In this document: piece after piece, positions 52,471 through 61,272 of the stretch
How the letters are laid out: each line of letters opens with the position of its first letter
Numbering within the stretch: position 1 is the stretch's first letter
Source: Candidatus Bathyarchaeota archaeon
GTDB taxonomy: Archaea > Thermoproteota > Bathyarchaeia > Bathyarchaeales > Bathycorpusculaceae
Direction of reading: 5' to 3'
Assembly (NCBI GenBank): GCA_029881805.1
Contig: JAOULW010000009.1
Coordinates: 1 to 64,000, forward strand
Length of the DNA stretch: 64,000 bases
The notes under the pieces: model-generated
Database searches by the model: none
Told to the model about the DNA's origin: nothing
What the model saw: the letters and a program-made list of their open reading frames with translations, nothing else
Made by a program: the position numbers and the translations under genes

Positions 52471-53979
52471 ATGAGTAGTGAACCAATTGAAAGAAGGGTT
52501 TCGTTTCTCGGCGATAGATTGAAAGGAAGGCGCTGTCAATTCTGTGGGAAAGAATATTTTGAAGTAAGGGACTACTGCGGAGCCTGTGGTAGAAAAAGTT
52601 TCGGAAAAATGGTTGACATGGATCTGTTCTACGAGAAAGGCAAGCTTGAAGTATGCACTTTTACAAGTGAACCGACAAACAAGTTTACAAAATTAGGCAG
52701 CTACATTTACGGTATAGTTTCCTTTCATGACGGAAAAATCCGTGTCCCTGGGAGACTTACTGACAGGATAGTGCGATGTAACGAGGAAATCGACTTTTCA
52801 GCTCTTGAAGGAAGAGAAGTTACTCCGAGGTTTAGAAGACGCTATTCTGTAGATAAAAGTGATGTCATTCCAACAATCTCTTTAACGTTCACTTTTGTTG
52901 ATGAATATTACCCCCACCAAGAATATACCATTGTTAAACCGAATAAAGAATATGAGGCTGCTGGAATCGTTGGCTATGGAGTATACACTTCAAGGTTTAG
53001 AATAAAGGAAGGCAGCATAGAACGTTCAGTTCCATTCGTCGATGAAGATGCGATAACGGCAGCTGTTGAGGCTGGAAAACTTGCACTGATTCACTCTGGA
53101 ATAGACAGCTCATTAATTGGCAAAATCTATGCTGGCTCAGAATCAAACCCGTATGCTGTTAAACCAATAGCTTCAAAAGTTGCACAGGTTCTGAAGCTCG
53201 GTGAGGAGTGTGAAGATGTGCAGGGAGTTGATGCAGTAGACACTGAATTTGCATGCAAGGCGGCTACAAGTATGTTTAAAGATGCAGCGTCATTAGTTAG
53301 TTATCCGAAATCGAACATTAATTGTGCCATGGTAATAGGGACAGATAATTCTCAAGCAGCTCCTAGAGACTGTCCAGGCGGAGAGCTGGACCTATTTGTT
53401 GGATACGGCGGATGCGCCTACATTTTCGGAAAGCAGGACGTTATCGCTGAAATTGAGGGCTGGTATTCCTGCACTTCAGACACGCCAGACTTTTGGCGAA
53501 GAGACGGCGAAACCTATCCAATGCACGGTGGACGATTTACCGGAGACCCAGCATACTTCAAACATATACGAAATGCAACGGAAAAGTTGATGGAGCGACT
53601 CAATCTATCCGTAGACGACGTCAAATATTTTGTTGCACACCAACCCAATGTTCAGTTTCCAGTAAGAATTGCAAAGGAATTGGGGTTCAAAGAAGAACAA
53701 TATCTGCCTTCGCTCCAAGTAGCAAAATTTGGAAACACATACTCGGCCAGTTCACCAGTAGGCTTAGCGGCTGTCTTAGACATAGCAAAGCCTGAAGAAC
53801 GCATTTTAATCGTCAGCTATGGTTCTGGAGCAGGAAGCGACGCTTATTCAATCATTACTACAAACCAGATACTGGATAAGCGACAACGCCAAAAACTAAC
53901 GGTTGGATATCAAGCAGAAAATCCTTTTCTAGAGTATGTGGATTACACAACTTATAGACGACTAAAACTTGGAATGTAG
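52471..53979 (+). CDS. DUF35 (zinc ribbon + OB fold)-HMG-CoA synthase fusion
   Basis: The 502-residue protein joins two proteins that are separate in most archaea. Residues about 1-145 are DUF35: a rubredoxin-like ribbon with C22, C25, C36, C39 and an OB-fold (FTSEPTNKFTKLGSYIYGIV). Residues about 160-480 are HMG-CoA synthase with the catalytic Glu in AGSESNPYAVKP (E224), Cys in VDTEFACKAAT (C262) and His in FVAHQPN (H390), plus DTPDFWRRDGETYPMHGGRF. It would condense acetyl-CoA with acetoacetyl-CoA to HMG-CoA. In methanogens DUF35 is known to scaffold the thiolase and HMGCS into one complex. Confidence 0.9.
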   Translation: MSSEPIERRVSFLGDRLKGRRCQFCGKEYFEVRDYCGACGRKSFGKMVDMDLFYEKGKLEVCTFTSEPTNKFTKLGSYIYGIVSFHDGKIRVPGRLTDRIVRCNEEIDFSALEGREVTPRFRRRYSVDKSDVIPTISLTFTFVDEYYPHQEYTIVKPNKEYEAAGIVGYGVYTSRFRIKEGSIERSVPFVDEDAITAAVEAGKLALIHSGIDSSLIGKIYAGSESNPYAVKPIASKVAQVLKLGEECEDVQGVDAVDTEFACKAATSMFKDAASLVSYPKSNINCAMVIGTDNSQAAPRDCPGGELDLFVGYGGCAYIFGKQDVIAEIEGWYSCTSDTPDFWRRDGETYPMHGGRFTGDPAYFKHIRNATEKLMERLNLSVDDVKYFVAHQPNVQFPVRIAKELGFKEEQYLPSLQVAKFGNTYSASSPVGLAAVLDIAKPEERILIVSYGSGAGSDAYSIITTNQILDKRQRQKLTVGYQAENPFLEYVDYTTYRRLKLGM

Positions 53980-54038
53980 CAAACCTTTAATAACTTTAAT
54001 AAATTAGCAACAACCATTTACGAACGGAGCATAAACCA

Positions 54039-55205
54039 TTGTTCGCTTACGGAATACTCAAACTCATATACGCACCTCACAAGGCATTCAAAGAAATGAT
54101 CCAAAACCCAAAGTACCATGGGCCAATTCTAATAATGATTCTTTTTGCAGCAGCATATACTGGATTTGAGTACGTTGCTGCATCAAAGGTGTATGATGAA
54201 CAAACCATTCCTACACTTTTAAGTGGAGATGAGTGGACAGAAAACCACACTTTATGGTCGTCTAACACTAGCATAACAATTACCACAAGTAATGACAGTC
54301 TAAGCGGAGGCTACTATGGAAACAAAAGTATAGAATACTCTCTTGTCAATGATAAACAAATCTGGGCTCAGCTAAATTTCACGGAACCTATAAATTGCTC
54401 TGGTTTAGAAGGCTACAAGAACGTGTCCTTCAGAATTAAGCCAGATTATCCAAACACAACCCAGCCCGTCAACGCAGACTTCTATCTGTTCTTCGATCAA
54501 ACAGACTATTTTTATTATAATCTAACAGAAGATTTTGTTTCATTCACAGAACCTTTATGGTATAATTTGACAATAGCGGTAGGACCTGAAAGCGGATGGA
54601 CAGAAAGCAGCACCAGTGCTGATTGGAGTAACATTAACATTCTAGGGTTTAGATTTGACTGGTCTGAAAATTCAAATATAACGATACGCATCGATGGACT
54701 GGTTTTTCGAGGTGTTTTCAAGCCAATTATTGAAAACGTTGGTTCATCAGTCTTCAACTATTCAATGGGTGCATTTATGCAATTTGTCATCAAATGGGTT
54801 TTTCTAAGCGGTTTACTTTACATTATGATTAGGGGTCTGGGAGGCAAAATCGTCTGGAAGCCTTTGCTAGTTTTAGTTGGATCAGTCCTCATAACCATAT
54901 TTATTCAGGCAATGGTAAATGCTGCTTTGTTTTCAACTTTGCCTACTATCTACCGTCCGCTTGAATTATTTAGTGGTGTTGAAGGGGAATTTAATGTCGC
55001 CGCCATAAAGATTATGAATGATATATTGCTCGTCAACAATATCTATGGATATGTTCAAATGGCTGTGTTCGTCTGGACTATAACGCTGTGCGCGCTTGCC
55101 ACGCGCGAAGTAGCAGAGTTTTCTTTGACTAAGAGTTTTCTCGTTGGCTCAGTGGCTTATTTCATTAGTATGATAGCTGCAGGCTTCATTGGATTTTCAA
55201 TTTAA
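54039..55205 (+). CDS. Yip1-like membrane protein with large glycosylatable ectodomain
   Basis: A 388-residue protein: an amphipathic N-terminus (LKLIYAPHKAFKEMIQNPKY, typical of Yip1-like archaeal proteins), a membrane helix at about 29-48, about 180 extracytoplasmic residues with many N-x-S/T sites, and four C-terminal helices (from about 245). The ectodomain is a beta-rich carbohydrate-binding-like segment inserted between helices. Start is TTG 54039 after GGAG. It precedes an ABC exporter, perhaps as a functional partner. Confidence 0.7.
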   Translation: MFAYGILKLIYAPHKAFKEMIQNPKYHGPILIMILFAAAYTGFEYVAASKVYDEQTIPTLLSGDEWTENHTLWSSNTSITITTSNDSLSGGYYGNKSIEYSLVNDKQIWAQLNFTEPINCSGLEGYKNVSFRIKPDYPNTTQPVNADFYLFFDQTDYFYYNLTEDFVSFTEPLWYNLTIAVGPESGWTESSTSADWSNINILGFRFDWSENSNITIRIDGLVFRGVFKPIIENVGSSVFNYSMGAFMQFVIKWVFLSGLLYIMIRGLGGKIVWKPLLVLVGSVLITIFIQAMVNAALFSTLPTIYRPLELFSGVEGEFNVAAIKIMNDILLVNNIYGYVQMAVFVWTITLCALATREVAEFSLTKSFLVGSVAYFISMIAAGFIGFSI

Positions 55206-55264
55206 TAGCAGAGTTAAGAAAAGAAAATATGCAATGACTTTGTTTTCTTTGGAGGGATTATTAA

Positions 55265-55969
55265 ATGACAGCTATTCTTGGAGTCAGAAAAGTCAGAAAG
55301 AGTTATCGCATGGGTAAAGTAATCATTCCCGCATTGCGCGGAGTAAGTTTCGATCTGGAAGAAAGCGAATTCTTAGCGATTTTCGGGCCGTCAGGCAGTG
55401 GGAAATCAACTTTGCTGCATCTGATGGGCGGTTTAGACCGCCCAGATGAAGGAGAAATTCTGATCGACGGCTCTAACATTCTCGAATTAGACGATGATAG
55501 ATTGGCTGAGCTTCGTCTAACGAGAATAGGATTTGTCTTCCAATTTTTCAATTTGCTGCCAAAACTAACTGCGTTGAGAAATGTGGAATTGCCATTAACA
55601 ATTGCTGGCATATCAGAAAAGGAAACATTGCAGAAGTCTAGAGAGATCTTGAAGCTGGTGGGTCTTGAAGAGCGCATAAATCATAAACCTTCTGAGCTTA
55701 GCGGTGGAGAACAGCAACGTGTGGCAATAGCAAGGGCGTTGATAAATAATCCAAAAATTGTCTTGGCTGACGAGCCAACAGGCAATCTTGACACGAAGAC
55801 AGGTTGGGAAATAGTTCAATTAATGAGAAAGTTGAATGAGAAGAAGGACCAAACCTTTATAGTTGTTACCCACGACCCCAACATTGCAGAAGCAGCTGAC
55901 CGTATAATTCACTTGAAAGACGGCGTGATCGAAGGAATAAAAGAAACGCCAAGGAGGAAAAAACAATGA
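55265..55969 (+). CDS. ABC transporter ATP-binding protein, MacB/LolD type
   Basis: The 234-residue ATPase has Walker [11 protein letters not shown] (about 40-49), Q-loop [18 protein letters not shown], signature [15 protein letters not shown] and Walker [12 protein letters not shown]. The F-x-L-L-P segment is typical of the MacB/LolD/FtsE-like exporters that couple ATP to a FtsX-type permease. It overlaps the permease gene by four bases (ATGA). Confidence 0.94.
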   Translation: MTAILGVRKVRKSYRMGKVIIPALRGVSFDLEESEFLAIFGPSGSGKSTLLHLMGGLDRPDEGEILIDGSNILELDDDRLAELRLTRIGFVFQFFNLLPKLTALRNVELPLTIAGISEKETLQKSREILKLVGLEERINHKPSELSGGEQQRVAIARALINNPKIVLADEPTGNLDTKTGWEIVQLMRKLNEKKDQTFIVVTHDPNIAEAADRIIHLKDGVIEGIKETPRRKKQ

Positions 55970-57258
55970 AGCCAAGCAAGATTTTGATCATTGCCTGGGA
56001 AAATATGACTCAACGGAAACTGCGAACGTCACTGACAACTTTAGGAGTCGTAATAGGCATAACAGCAATAATTGGCTTGGCGTCTTTAGGGTAAGGGTTC
56101 AGACTAGAAATAAGAGAACGAATGCAGCAAGGATTTGAATTAGACAGCTTGACAGTCATACCCGGAACCTTATTTGCAGGTTTGTCGAGAGATCGTTTCT
56201 ATGATTATGATGTAGAAAACATCTCAAAAATATCAGGAGTCAAAGCTGCAACGCAGGTCATGCAAATTGGCAATGTGACATTGTATAATAGCAGAAACAA
56301 CAAAACAGTAAAGGCTTTTGTTGCGACCGCAGTTAATTTTACAGATTTTGTTGAAATGTTCTCAGACAGATTCGTTTTTGAAAATGATGTACATCCAACA
56401 GAATATGAGAATGACACAATAGTCATTGGACATAAAGTCAATTACCCAACAGAAGATGATATAATACCATTCGCAGTTGCAAATGACACAATAATCCTGA
56501 CCCTAGGTGTATTTAACCAAACACACTTTCCACCTTATTACGAATTGAATTACAGCTTTACAGTTGGCGGAACTTTGCAGAAGAAAGGTACACCTGGAAT
56601 TACAAACTTTGATTATTGGATTTTTTTACCACTAGAAACGGTAAGGGATATTTATGACACTTTAGAGTCTGATCTGATTTTTGTAGAAGTCTCCGACTCG
56701 GAAGAATCAGAGAGAGTTGCTGAGGAAATTGAGGGGCTATTTCCTCCGTACAAAGTTACAATTCTAGTTCCATTGACGTTTATTAAGCAGGTTGATCGCA
56801 TACTCACTATTGTGCAGATTTTTCTGATGTCGGTAGCTTCAATTTCGCTCCTCGTCGCTGGAATAGGTATAATGAACATTATGACCGTTTCTGTTGTGGA
56901 GCGAACAAGAGAAATCGGAATACTGAAGGCCATCGGAGCTAAAAGCAGCACTGTTCTGGCAATGTTTCTTACAGAAGCAATGCTAATTGGCGTCATAGGC
57001 GGATTAATCGGTATATCTACTGGATATGGGCTTTCCTATGCACTAGCTTATATGCTCTCAAGCTTCATGCAACCACAACATCAAGGCACAGCTTTTCAAA
57101 CTCCAGAGACCCAAAAAATGACCATAACCCCTGTCTTTTCACCCGAATGGACAGCACTAGCCATAATTTTTGCCATAATAGTCTGCATAATCTTTGGTTT
57201 ATATCCTGCGAGAAAAGCCGCAAAACTCGATCCCATTGAAGCCTTACGTTATGAGTGA
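55966..57258 (+). pseudogene. MacB-type ABC permease with in-frame TAA
   Basis: The frame of 431 codons encodes an FtsX/MacB permease: an N-terminal region and first helix (RTSLTTLGVVIGITAIIGLA), an extracytoplasmic MacB-PCD domain (about 50-270), and a C-terminal FtsX domain with SVVERTREIGILKAIGAKSS and three helices. Codon 43 (56092-56094) is TAA between ASLG and GFRLEI, where relatives usually read GEG. An internal ATG at 56122 cannot supply the first helix. Nonsense mutation, assembly error and readthrough are all possible. Confidence 0.85.
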
Positions 57259-57270
57259 AATGTCTAGCAA

Positions 57271-57280
57271 AATTTATATG
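57271..57280 (+). promoter_or_regulatory. TATA box of the TRAM-OB-TRAM cluster
   Basis: AATTTATATG lies within 15 bases after the permease stop. Transcription would start near 57303, about 90 bases before the TRAM start at 57394. Confidence 0.5.
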
Positions 57281-57393
57281 GTGGAGTGGCTTTTCTGCAT
57301 GTAACTAGCCTTGACCAAAAGCTACTGTGTCAAGACATGGCACATGGGTTTTTGGTGGGAAGGCTGTTTCCGCGACAAGGACGAAAGCACAAT

Positions 57394-57675
57394 ATGCCAA
57401 GACGGCTGCCAGAAAAAACAAGAAATGTCCAAAGAAGACTGAGACGTTATGGAAGCAAACGAAGGTTCCGCCCAAGCAGACCGTTTTTGCAAACCCCTGT
57501 AAAGGAGAATGAGGAATTAGAAGTAGTTATTGATGATGTTGGAAGCAGAGGAGACGGAATAGCTAAGATGCAAGGTTTTATGATATTTGTTCCTCATAGC
57601 AAAATAGGCGAACGAGTTAAAGTCAGAATTTTGTCCGTAGGCGGAAAATTTGCTGTCGCGGAAAAAATAGCTTGA
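57394..57675 (+). CDS. TRAM-domain protein, first copy
   Basis: A 93-residue protein with a basic N-terminal tail (YGSKRRFRPSRPFLQTPVKE) and a TRAM domain (VIDDVGSRGDGIAKMQGFMI, then GERVKVRILSVGGKFAVAEK). Archaeal single-TRAM proteins bind RNA and act as chaperones, likened to cold-shock proteins. ATG 57394 is the best canonical start; the frame stays open further upstream, and other frames in 57327-57512 are also open. It is followed by an OB-fold gene 15 bases later. Confidence 0.8.
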   Translation: MPRRLPEKTRNVQRRLRRYGSKRRFRPSRPFLQTPVKENEELEVVIDDVGSRGDGIAKMQGFMIFVPHSKIGERVKVRILSVGGKFAVAEKIA

Positions 57676-57690
57676 AATAGGTGGAAAAAA

Positions 57691-57981
57691 TTGAAAATAA
57701 AAGACTTACGAAATGGAATGAAACGTGTAAGTGTTGAAGCCAAAGTCGTAGAAAAATCCGACCCACGTGAGGTCATGGCCCGGTTCAAAGACGAAACATA
57801 CAAGGTGGCAACAGCAATAGTCGCTGATGAAACAGGCACAATAAAACTAACACTATGGAATGAACAAATCAATAAAGTCAATGTCGACGACACAGTCAAA
57901 GTGGAAAACGGCTACATAACAAGCTTCAGAGGCGAAATCCAGTTGAATGTGGGGAGATATGGGACGCTGACAGTTGAGTAA
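57691..57981 (+). CDS. OB-fold single-stranded DNA-binding protein (RPA-like)
   Basis: A 96-residue OB-fold: KIKDLRNGMKRVSVEAKVVE, TAIVADETGTIKLTLWNEQI and VENGYITSFRGEIQLNVGRY match archaeal RPA/SSB-type domains that bind single-stranded DNA. It starts at a TTG preceded by AGGTGG. It is sandwiched between two TRAM genes, suggesting joint handling of nucleic acids. Confidence 0.88.
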   Translation: MKIKDLRNGMKRVSVEAKVVEKSDPREVMARFKDETYKVATAIVADETGTIKLTLWNEQINKVNVDDTVKVENGYITSFRGEIQLNVGRYGTLTVE

Positions 57982-58019
57982 ACCGTGAAGTATGTCCATT
58001 ACAAAAAGAGGTGAAACGA

Positions 58020-58307
58020 ATGGAAGGAGAAAGAAGAAGCTTCGGCCCAAGAAGAGGATTCAGAGGCAGAGGAAGCAGATTTCCGCCAAAACCTGTTGAG
58101 ATGGGACAAGAATATGAAGTCGATGTCTCGGAAACAAGCCGCAGAGGAGAAGGCATCGCTAGAATACAAGGTCTAGTGACTTTCATACCTGACACCAAAC
58201 CAGGAGACCATGTCAAGATAAGGATAACAAGGATAAGCGGAAGATTCGCAGAAGCCGAAGTTGTTGGAAAAGGAGAAGCTAAAGAGGAAGAAGAGACTGA
58301 AGAATAA
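58020..58307 (+). CDS. TRAM-domain protein, second copy
   Basis: A 95-residue paralogue of the TRAM protein upstream. It has a Gly/Arg-rich tail (GPRRGFRGRGSRFPPKPVEM), a TRAM domain (VSETSRRGEGIARIQGLVTF, then GDHVKIRITRISGRFAEAEV) and an acidic end. GAGGTGA at 58008-58014 favours ATG 58020. The RGG-like tail is suited to RNA binding. Confidence 0.9.
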   Translation: MEGERRSFGPRRGFRGRGSRFPPKPVEMGQEYEVDVSETSRRGEGIARIQGLVTFIPDTKPGDHVKIRITRISGRFAEAEVVGKGEAKEEEETEE

Positions 58308-58354
58308 TTGCAGAGCAAACCAAACAACATTCATTTTGACTAATTTTTGCAGTG

Positions 58355-58795
58355 TCACTTCTTTTTGAAGAATAGCCAATTTTTCTTATCTTTGAATCTT
58401 AAAAGCACATAAGTACCTTTTAATTTGTTGCCGTCAATTTCCAATATAAGTTTGTCTTCTTTTCGGTCTATTGATCTATATGTGCCCTTGTCCCAGATTT
58501 TCACGGTGCCCGCACCGTATTCGCCTTCCGGAATTGTGCCCTCAAAATTCGCATATTCAACTGGGTGATCTTCCACCTGCACTGCCAACCTTTTGACTCC
58601 AGCTGAAGTTGGTGGTTCCTTAGGGATCGCCCAACTTTTTAGCGCGCCATCCATCTCCAAACGCAAGTCATAATGTAGATGCGTGGCAGCATGCCTCTGT
58701 ATTACGTAGATATTTCCTTCAACCATCTTCAATCCACCTTTCGGCTCGGTTGTCTTTGCAAAGTTTCGCTTTTTCCAGTATTCTCTTAGATTCAA
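58355..58795 (-). CDS. Stand-alone LigD-type 3'-phosphoesterase
   Basis: A 146-residue protein equal to the phosphoesterase domain of bacterial Lig[53 protein letters not shown] and [13 protein letters not shown]. The His/Asp/His set in HLHYDLR and in EDHP is present. It removes 3'-phosphate and 3'-ribonucleotide ends during DNA end repair. Ku and ligase/polymerase domains are not nearby. The start is TTG 58795. Confidence 0.9.
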   Translation of the reverse strand: MNLREYWKKRNFAKTTEPKGGLKMVEGNIYVIQRHAATHLHYDLRLEMDGALKSWAIPKEPPTSAGVKRLAVQVEDHPVEYANFEGTIPEGEYGAGTVKIWDKGTYRSIDRKEDKLILEIDGNKLKGTYVLLRFKDKKNWLFFKKK

Positions 58796-58997
58796 TTTTC
58801 AGGCTCTGTCCTCGAATTCTGATTTGCGCTTTCTATTAATTATATGGGCGAACAACAAATTTAGACTTCTACAATGTGGGATAGGCTTAGTTCTAATATA
58901 AGCGGTTAAGTCTGCGTGACTAGCTCTCATGATTGGCTCATCTGACTATAGGGGTAAAAAATGGAGAGAGGGAGTAGAGGGAAGATTATGTTCTTTT

Positions 58998-59420
58998 TCA
59001 TTTCAAGTCTTCAAGCAATGTTGTGAAAGTGTCGTGATGTTCTTCTTCGTCTTTCAAAATATTCATGAATAGTATTTCTGTGGTTTGGTCTTTCTCTTTT
59101 CGCACTTGCTCTATTATTCCCTTATACAGAGTTATCGCGTTTTCTTCATCTTTTATGTCGCGCTTTACCATTTCTTTGAGCGTTTTACCTACAACTATTT
59201 CCGTGGGCTTTGTCGTTGGGATGCCACCCAGATAGAAGAGTCTTTCAGCTATGGCTTCTGCGTGTTTCATTTCTGCTATGGCTATTTTCTCCAACTCGTC
59301 TTGTACTGCGAAGCCTTTGACTCCGCTCCATTGAACATGCTGCCACATATACTGTATTGAAACTTGAAGTTCTCTGGCAATGGCTTTGTTTAGCATTCCC
59401 AATAATTCTTTTGATGCCAT
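58998..59420 (-). CDS. Ferritin-like (bacterioferritin/Dps-related) protein
   Basis: A 140-residue four-helix bundle with diiron ligands: LNKAIARELQVSIQYMWQHV (Glu), KIAIAEMKHAEAIAERLFYL (E-x-x-H) and KDEENAITLYKG then LKDEEEHHDTF (E-x-x-H). It probably stores iron or detoxifies peroxide. GAGGTAAAAGA precedes the ATG. Confidence 0.88.
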   Translation of the reverse strand: MASKELLGMLNKAIARELQVSIQYMWQHVQWSGVKGFAVQDELEKIAIAEMKHAEAIAERLFYLGGIPTTKPTEIVVGKTLKEMVKRDIKDEENAITLYKGIIEQVRKEKDQTTEILFMNILKDEEEHHDTFTTLLEDLK

Positions 59421-59563
59421 ATTCTTTTACCTCATAATTTACCTTGTTACAACCATGCATTACTTTTTTCTTGTATTAAAATTTATTGTAGAAGTGTAAA
59501 ATTGCTCCAAAACAGCTCAGACTGTGGGTAAGTGAAGATTTATTCTTAAATAGTAAGAATTTA

Positions 59564-60028
59564 TTGTTTGCTGTCAGGTTGGCGCTTGAGATTTTGGGCT
59601 TCGAGTATCCTAAAAACGTTCGTTTCAAATGTTTAAGATGTGCCTTGTGCTGCGGCGACGTCAAAGATAAGGGGAGATTAATTCTTCTTTTGACTGTTGA
59701 AGCTGAGCACATATCAAAGAAGACTTTGAAAAGGGTTGACGAGTTTGCCGAAGAAATCAAGGGGTTTGAACCTTATGCTTTTCGGATGAAGAAAACTGAA
59801 GACGGGAAATGTATGTTTCTTAAGGTGAATTCATGCACAATCTATCAGATAAGACCGCTTATCTGCAAGTTCTATCCCTTCGAACTTAAGGAGACTAGGA
59901 GCAACAGATACACTTTTGCCCATACTAGCGAATGTCCAGCCATCGGAAAGGGTCCCTTGCTTAAACGGAATTACTTTGTAAGACTTTTCAAGAAATTTGC
60001 GAAAGCAATGACCGCTACAAGAAAATAA
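59564..60028 (+). CDS. YkgJ-family cysteine-cluster protein (UPF0153-like)
   Basis: A protein of up to 154 residues with KCLRCALCCGDV, TIYQIRPLICKFYPFELK and a final Cys in HTSECPAIG, the cysteine pattern of the YkgJ family, thought to bind zinc or iron. The start is uncertain: TTG 59564 or TTG 59579. A TATA-like CTTAAATA at 59545-59552 would make the transcript nearly leaderless. It is divergent from the ferritin-like gene, which may hint at iron. Confidence 0.8.
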   Translation: MFAVRLALEILGFEYPKNVRFKCLRCALCCGDVKDKGRLILLLTVEAEHISKKTLKRVDEFAEEIKGFEPYAFRMKKTEDGKCMFLKVNSCTIYQIRPLICKFYPFELKETRSNRYTFAHTSECPAIGKGPLLKRNYFVRLFKKFAKAMTATRK

Positions 60029-60090
60029 GCAAGCGATAACACTCTAGTGAGAAACGCAAGATAATTGAAAGTTTTCATTATTTAACTCAC

Positions 60091-60759
60091 TCATATGCTG
60101 ACCAGTTCCTTTAAAATCCATGCGATGAGGGCTTGAGGTAATATAACTGGCTTTCCAGTTAAGCGCACAAATAATTCTTTAGCCTTCAGATCAAATCCTA
60201 TGCAATCAAGGATTATTAAATCAACATTCTCTCTAGCTAAAAATGTGGCTGCTTCTTCTAAAGCCTTAAGTTCGCCATAGGGATTTGCGGCTGTCATTAC
60301 GATAGGAACTTTTCTATTTTTCCACTTTCTTCTTAATGTGGGAATTTGTTCCTTTTCTGGAACAACAACCCCAAGTTTTCCATGAGTTAGAATTGTCCAA
60401 ACTATGTTGGAAATCAGTTTGTCTGGGGTTATCAAAAGTTTTCTTGCTTTTATATTGGAAAATTCCCCAGTGCACAGAAGTAGTGTCAAATCAACATTCA
60501 TTTCTTCAAGCTCTTCTACACATTTCTGGATTCTTGGGAATATACACCTTTTTGCAACCTTAACAGACGTGCCGTCTTTTAGTCTTGTAACTAATAGGTA
60601 GTCTCGAGCGGCAGGGGCGAACTTTTCGATTTCCCCTTTTGTTAAATCGTCTAGAGCTCCTTTTTCGATGAGCTCAACTTCAGGGCCAAGCATTTCTTTC
60701 ATAGCCAGGGTCACATCTGTTCTAGGTGACTGCCCTATTGTGACTAATCCTATTTTCAA
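60091..60759 (-). CDS. AroM-family protein
   Basis: A 222-residue protein matching AroM: KIGLVTIGQSPRTDVTLAMK, IEKGALDDLTKGEIEKFAP, LLLCTGEF, VVVPEKEQIPTLRRKWKN and ILDCIGFDLKAKELFVRLTG. It is a periplasmic-binding-like or racemase-like fold of unknown function. The start is TTG 60759 after GAGGAGAAAG. Confidence 0.88.
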   Translation of the reverse strand: MKIGLVTIGQSPRTDVTLAMKEMLGPEVELIEKGALDDLTKGEIEKFAPAARDYLLVTRLKDGTSVKVAKRCIFPRIQKCVEELEEMNVDLTLLLCTGEFSNIKARKLLITPDKLISNIVWTILTHGKLGVVVPEKEQIPTLRRKWKNRKVPIVMTAANPYGELKALEEAATFLARENVDLIILDCIGFDLKAKELFVRLTGKPVILPQALIAWILKELVSI

Positions 60760-60846
60760 CTTTCTCTTTCTCCTCTAGCCTAACCTCCAAAGAAAGACAC
60801 TACAGTGAACAAATCTCAAGAACAGTATGTTAATAACCAGAACTGA

Positions 60847-60993
60847 TTAATCTTTGCGCGATTTGTTTTTTCTGGAAACTGCCTTTAGAAGTATTTCTGA
60901 TTGACTTGCAACAGAAACGCTGAGTTCTCGCTCTTTCTGGCGTCGTTTTTTCTCTTCCGCAATCTTTTCGAATCGTCTCATATCGTAGCACAT
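60847..60993 (-). CDS. Possible small charged protein (48 aa)
   Basis: An ATG-started frame (GTG directly before it) encodes MCYDMRRFEKIAEEKKRRQK, then a Ser-rich stretch and a basic end NKSRKD. It looks like a helical, nucleic-acid- or protein-binding peptide. No family is recognised, and it is only moderately supported. Confidence 0.35.
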   Translation of the reverse strand: MCYDMRRFEKIAEEKKRRQKERELSVSVASQSEILLKAVSRKNKSRKD

Positions 60994-61152
60994 CACGTAG
61001 TCCCCTCGTCACTATGTGTGGTTCGATTGATTAGAACAGCTAATATGGGGAAGTGCGTGTTGCGGTGCTACGCTCAACTGCGCATTTAGTATGTCGCCAG
61101 AAAAGATTGCCTAGAACATAAAACTAACGAAATTAAACCTCTAGGTTTTGTG

Positions 61153-61190
61153 GTGGGGTCGTATAGGTTGGAGCCCACGTTTGAACCCTC
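61153..61190 (+). repeat. Direct repeat copy 1 with hairpin and T-arm-like motif
   Basis: This 38-base element matches 62530-62567 at 33 of 38 positions. It contains GTGGG and CCCAC arms and ends GTTTGAACCCTC, whose complement GAGGGTTCAAAC resembles a tRNA T-arm. Read on the minus strand its start becomes CGACCCCAC, followed by CA outside the repeat, like a tRNA 3' end with CCA. No complete tRNA can be folded. Confidence 0.5.
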
Positions 61191-61272
61191 GTTTGAGGTA
61201 TCCTGCCTGGTTGACAGAAGCCTACGGGACCAGCTGGCAAAAGCCTATGAGACCAATGAATACTTCACAGAT

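Noticed and set aside
57327-57512. Lysine-rich 61-codon frame starting GTG
   Set aside because: It overlaps the TRAM gene in another frame and has no clear family. Kept as a finding rather than a gene.
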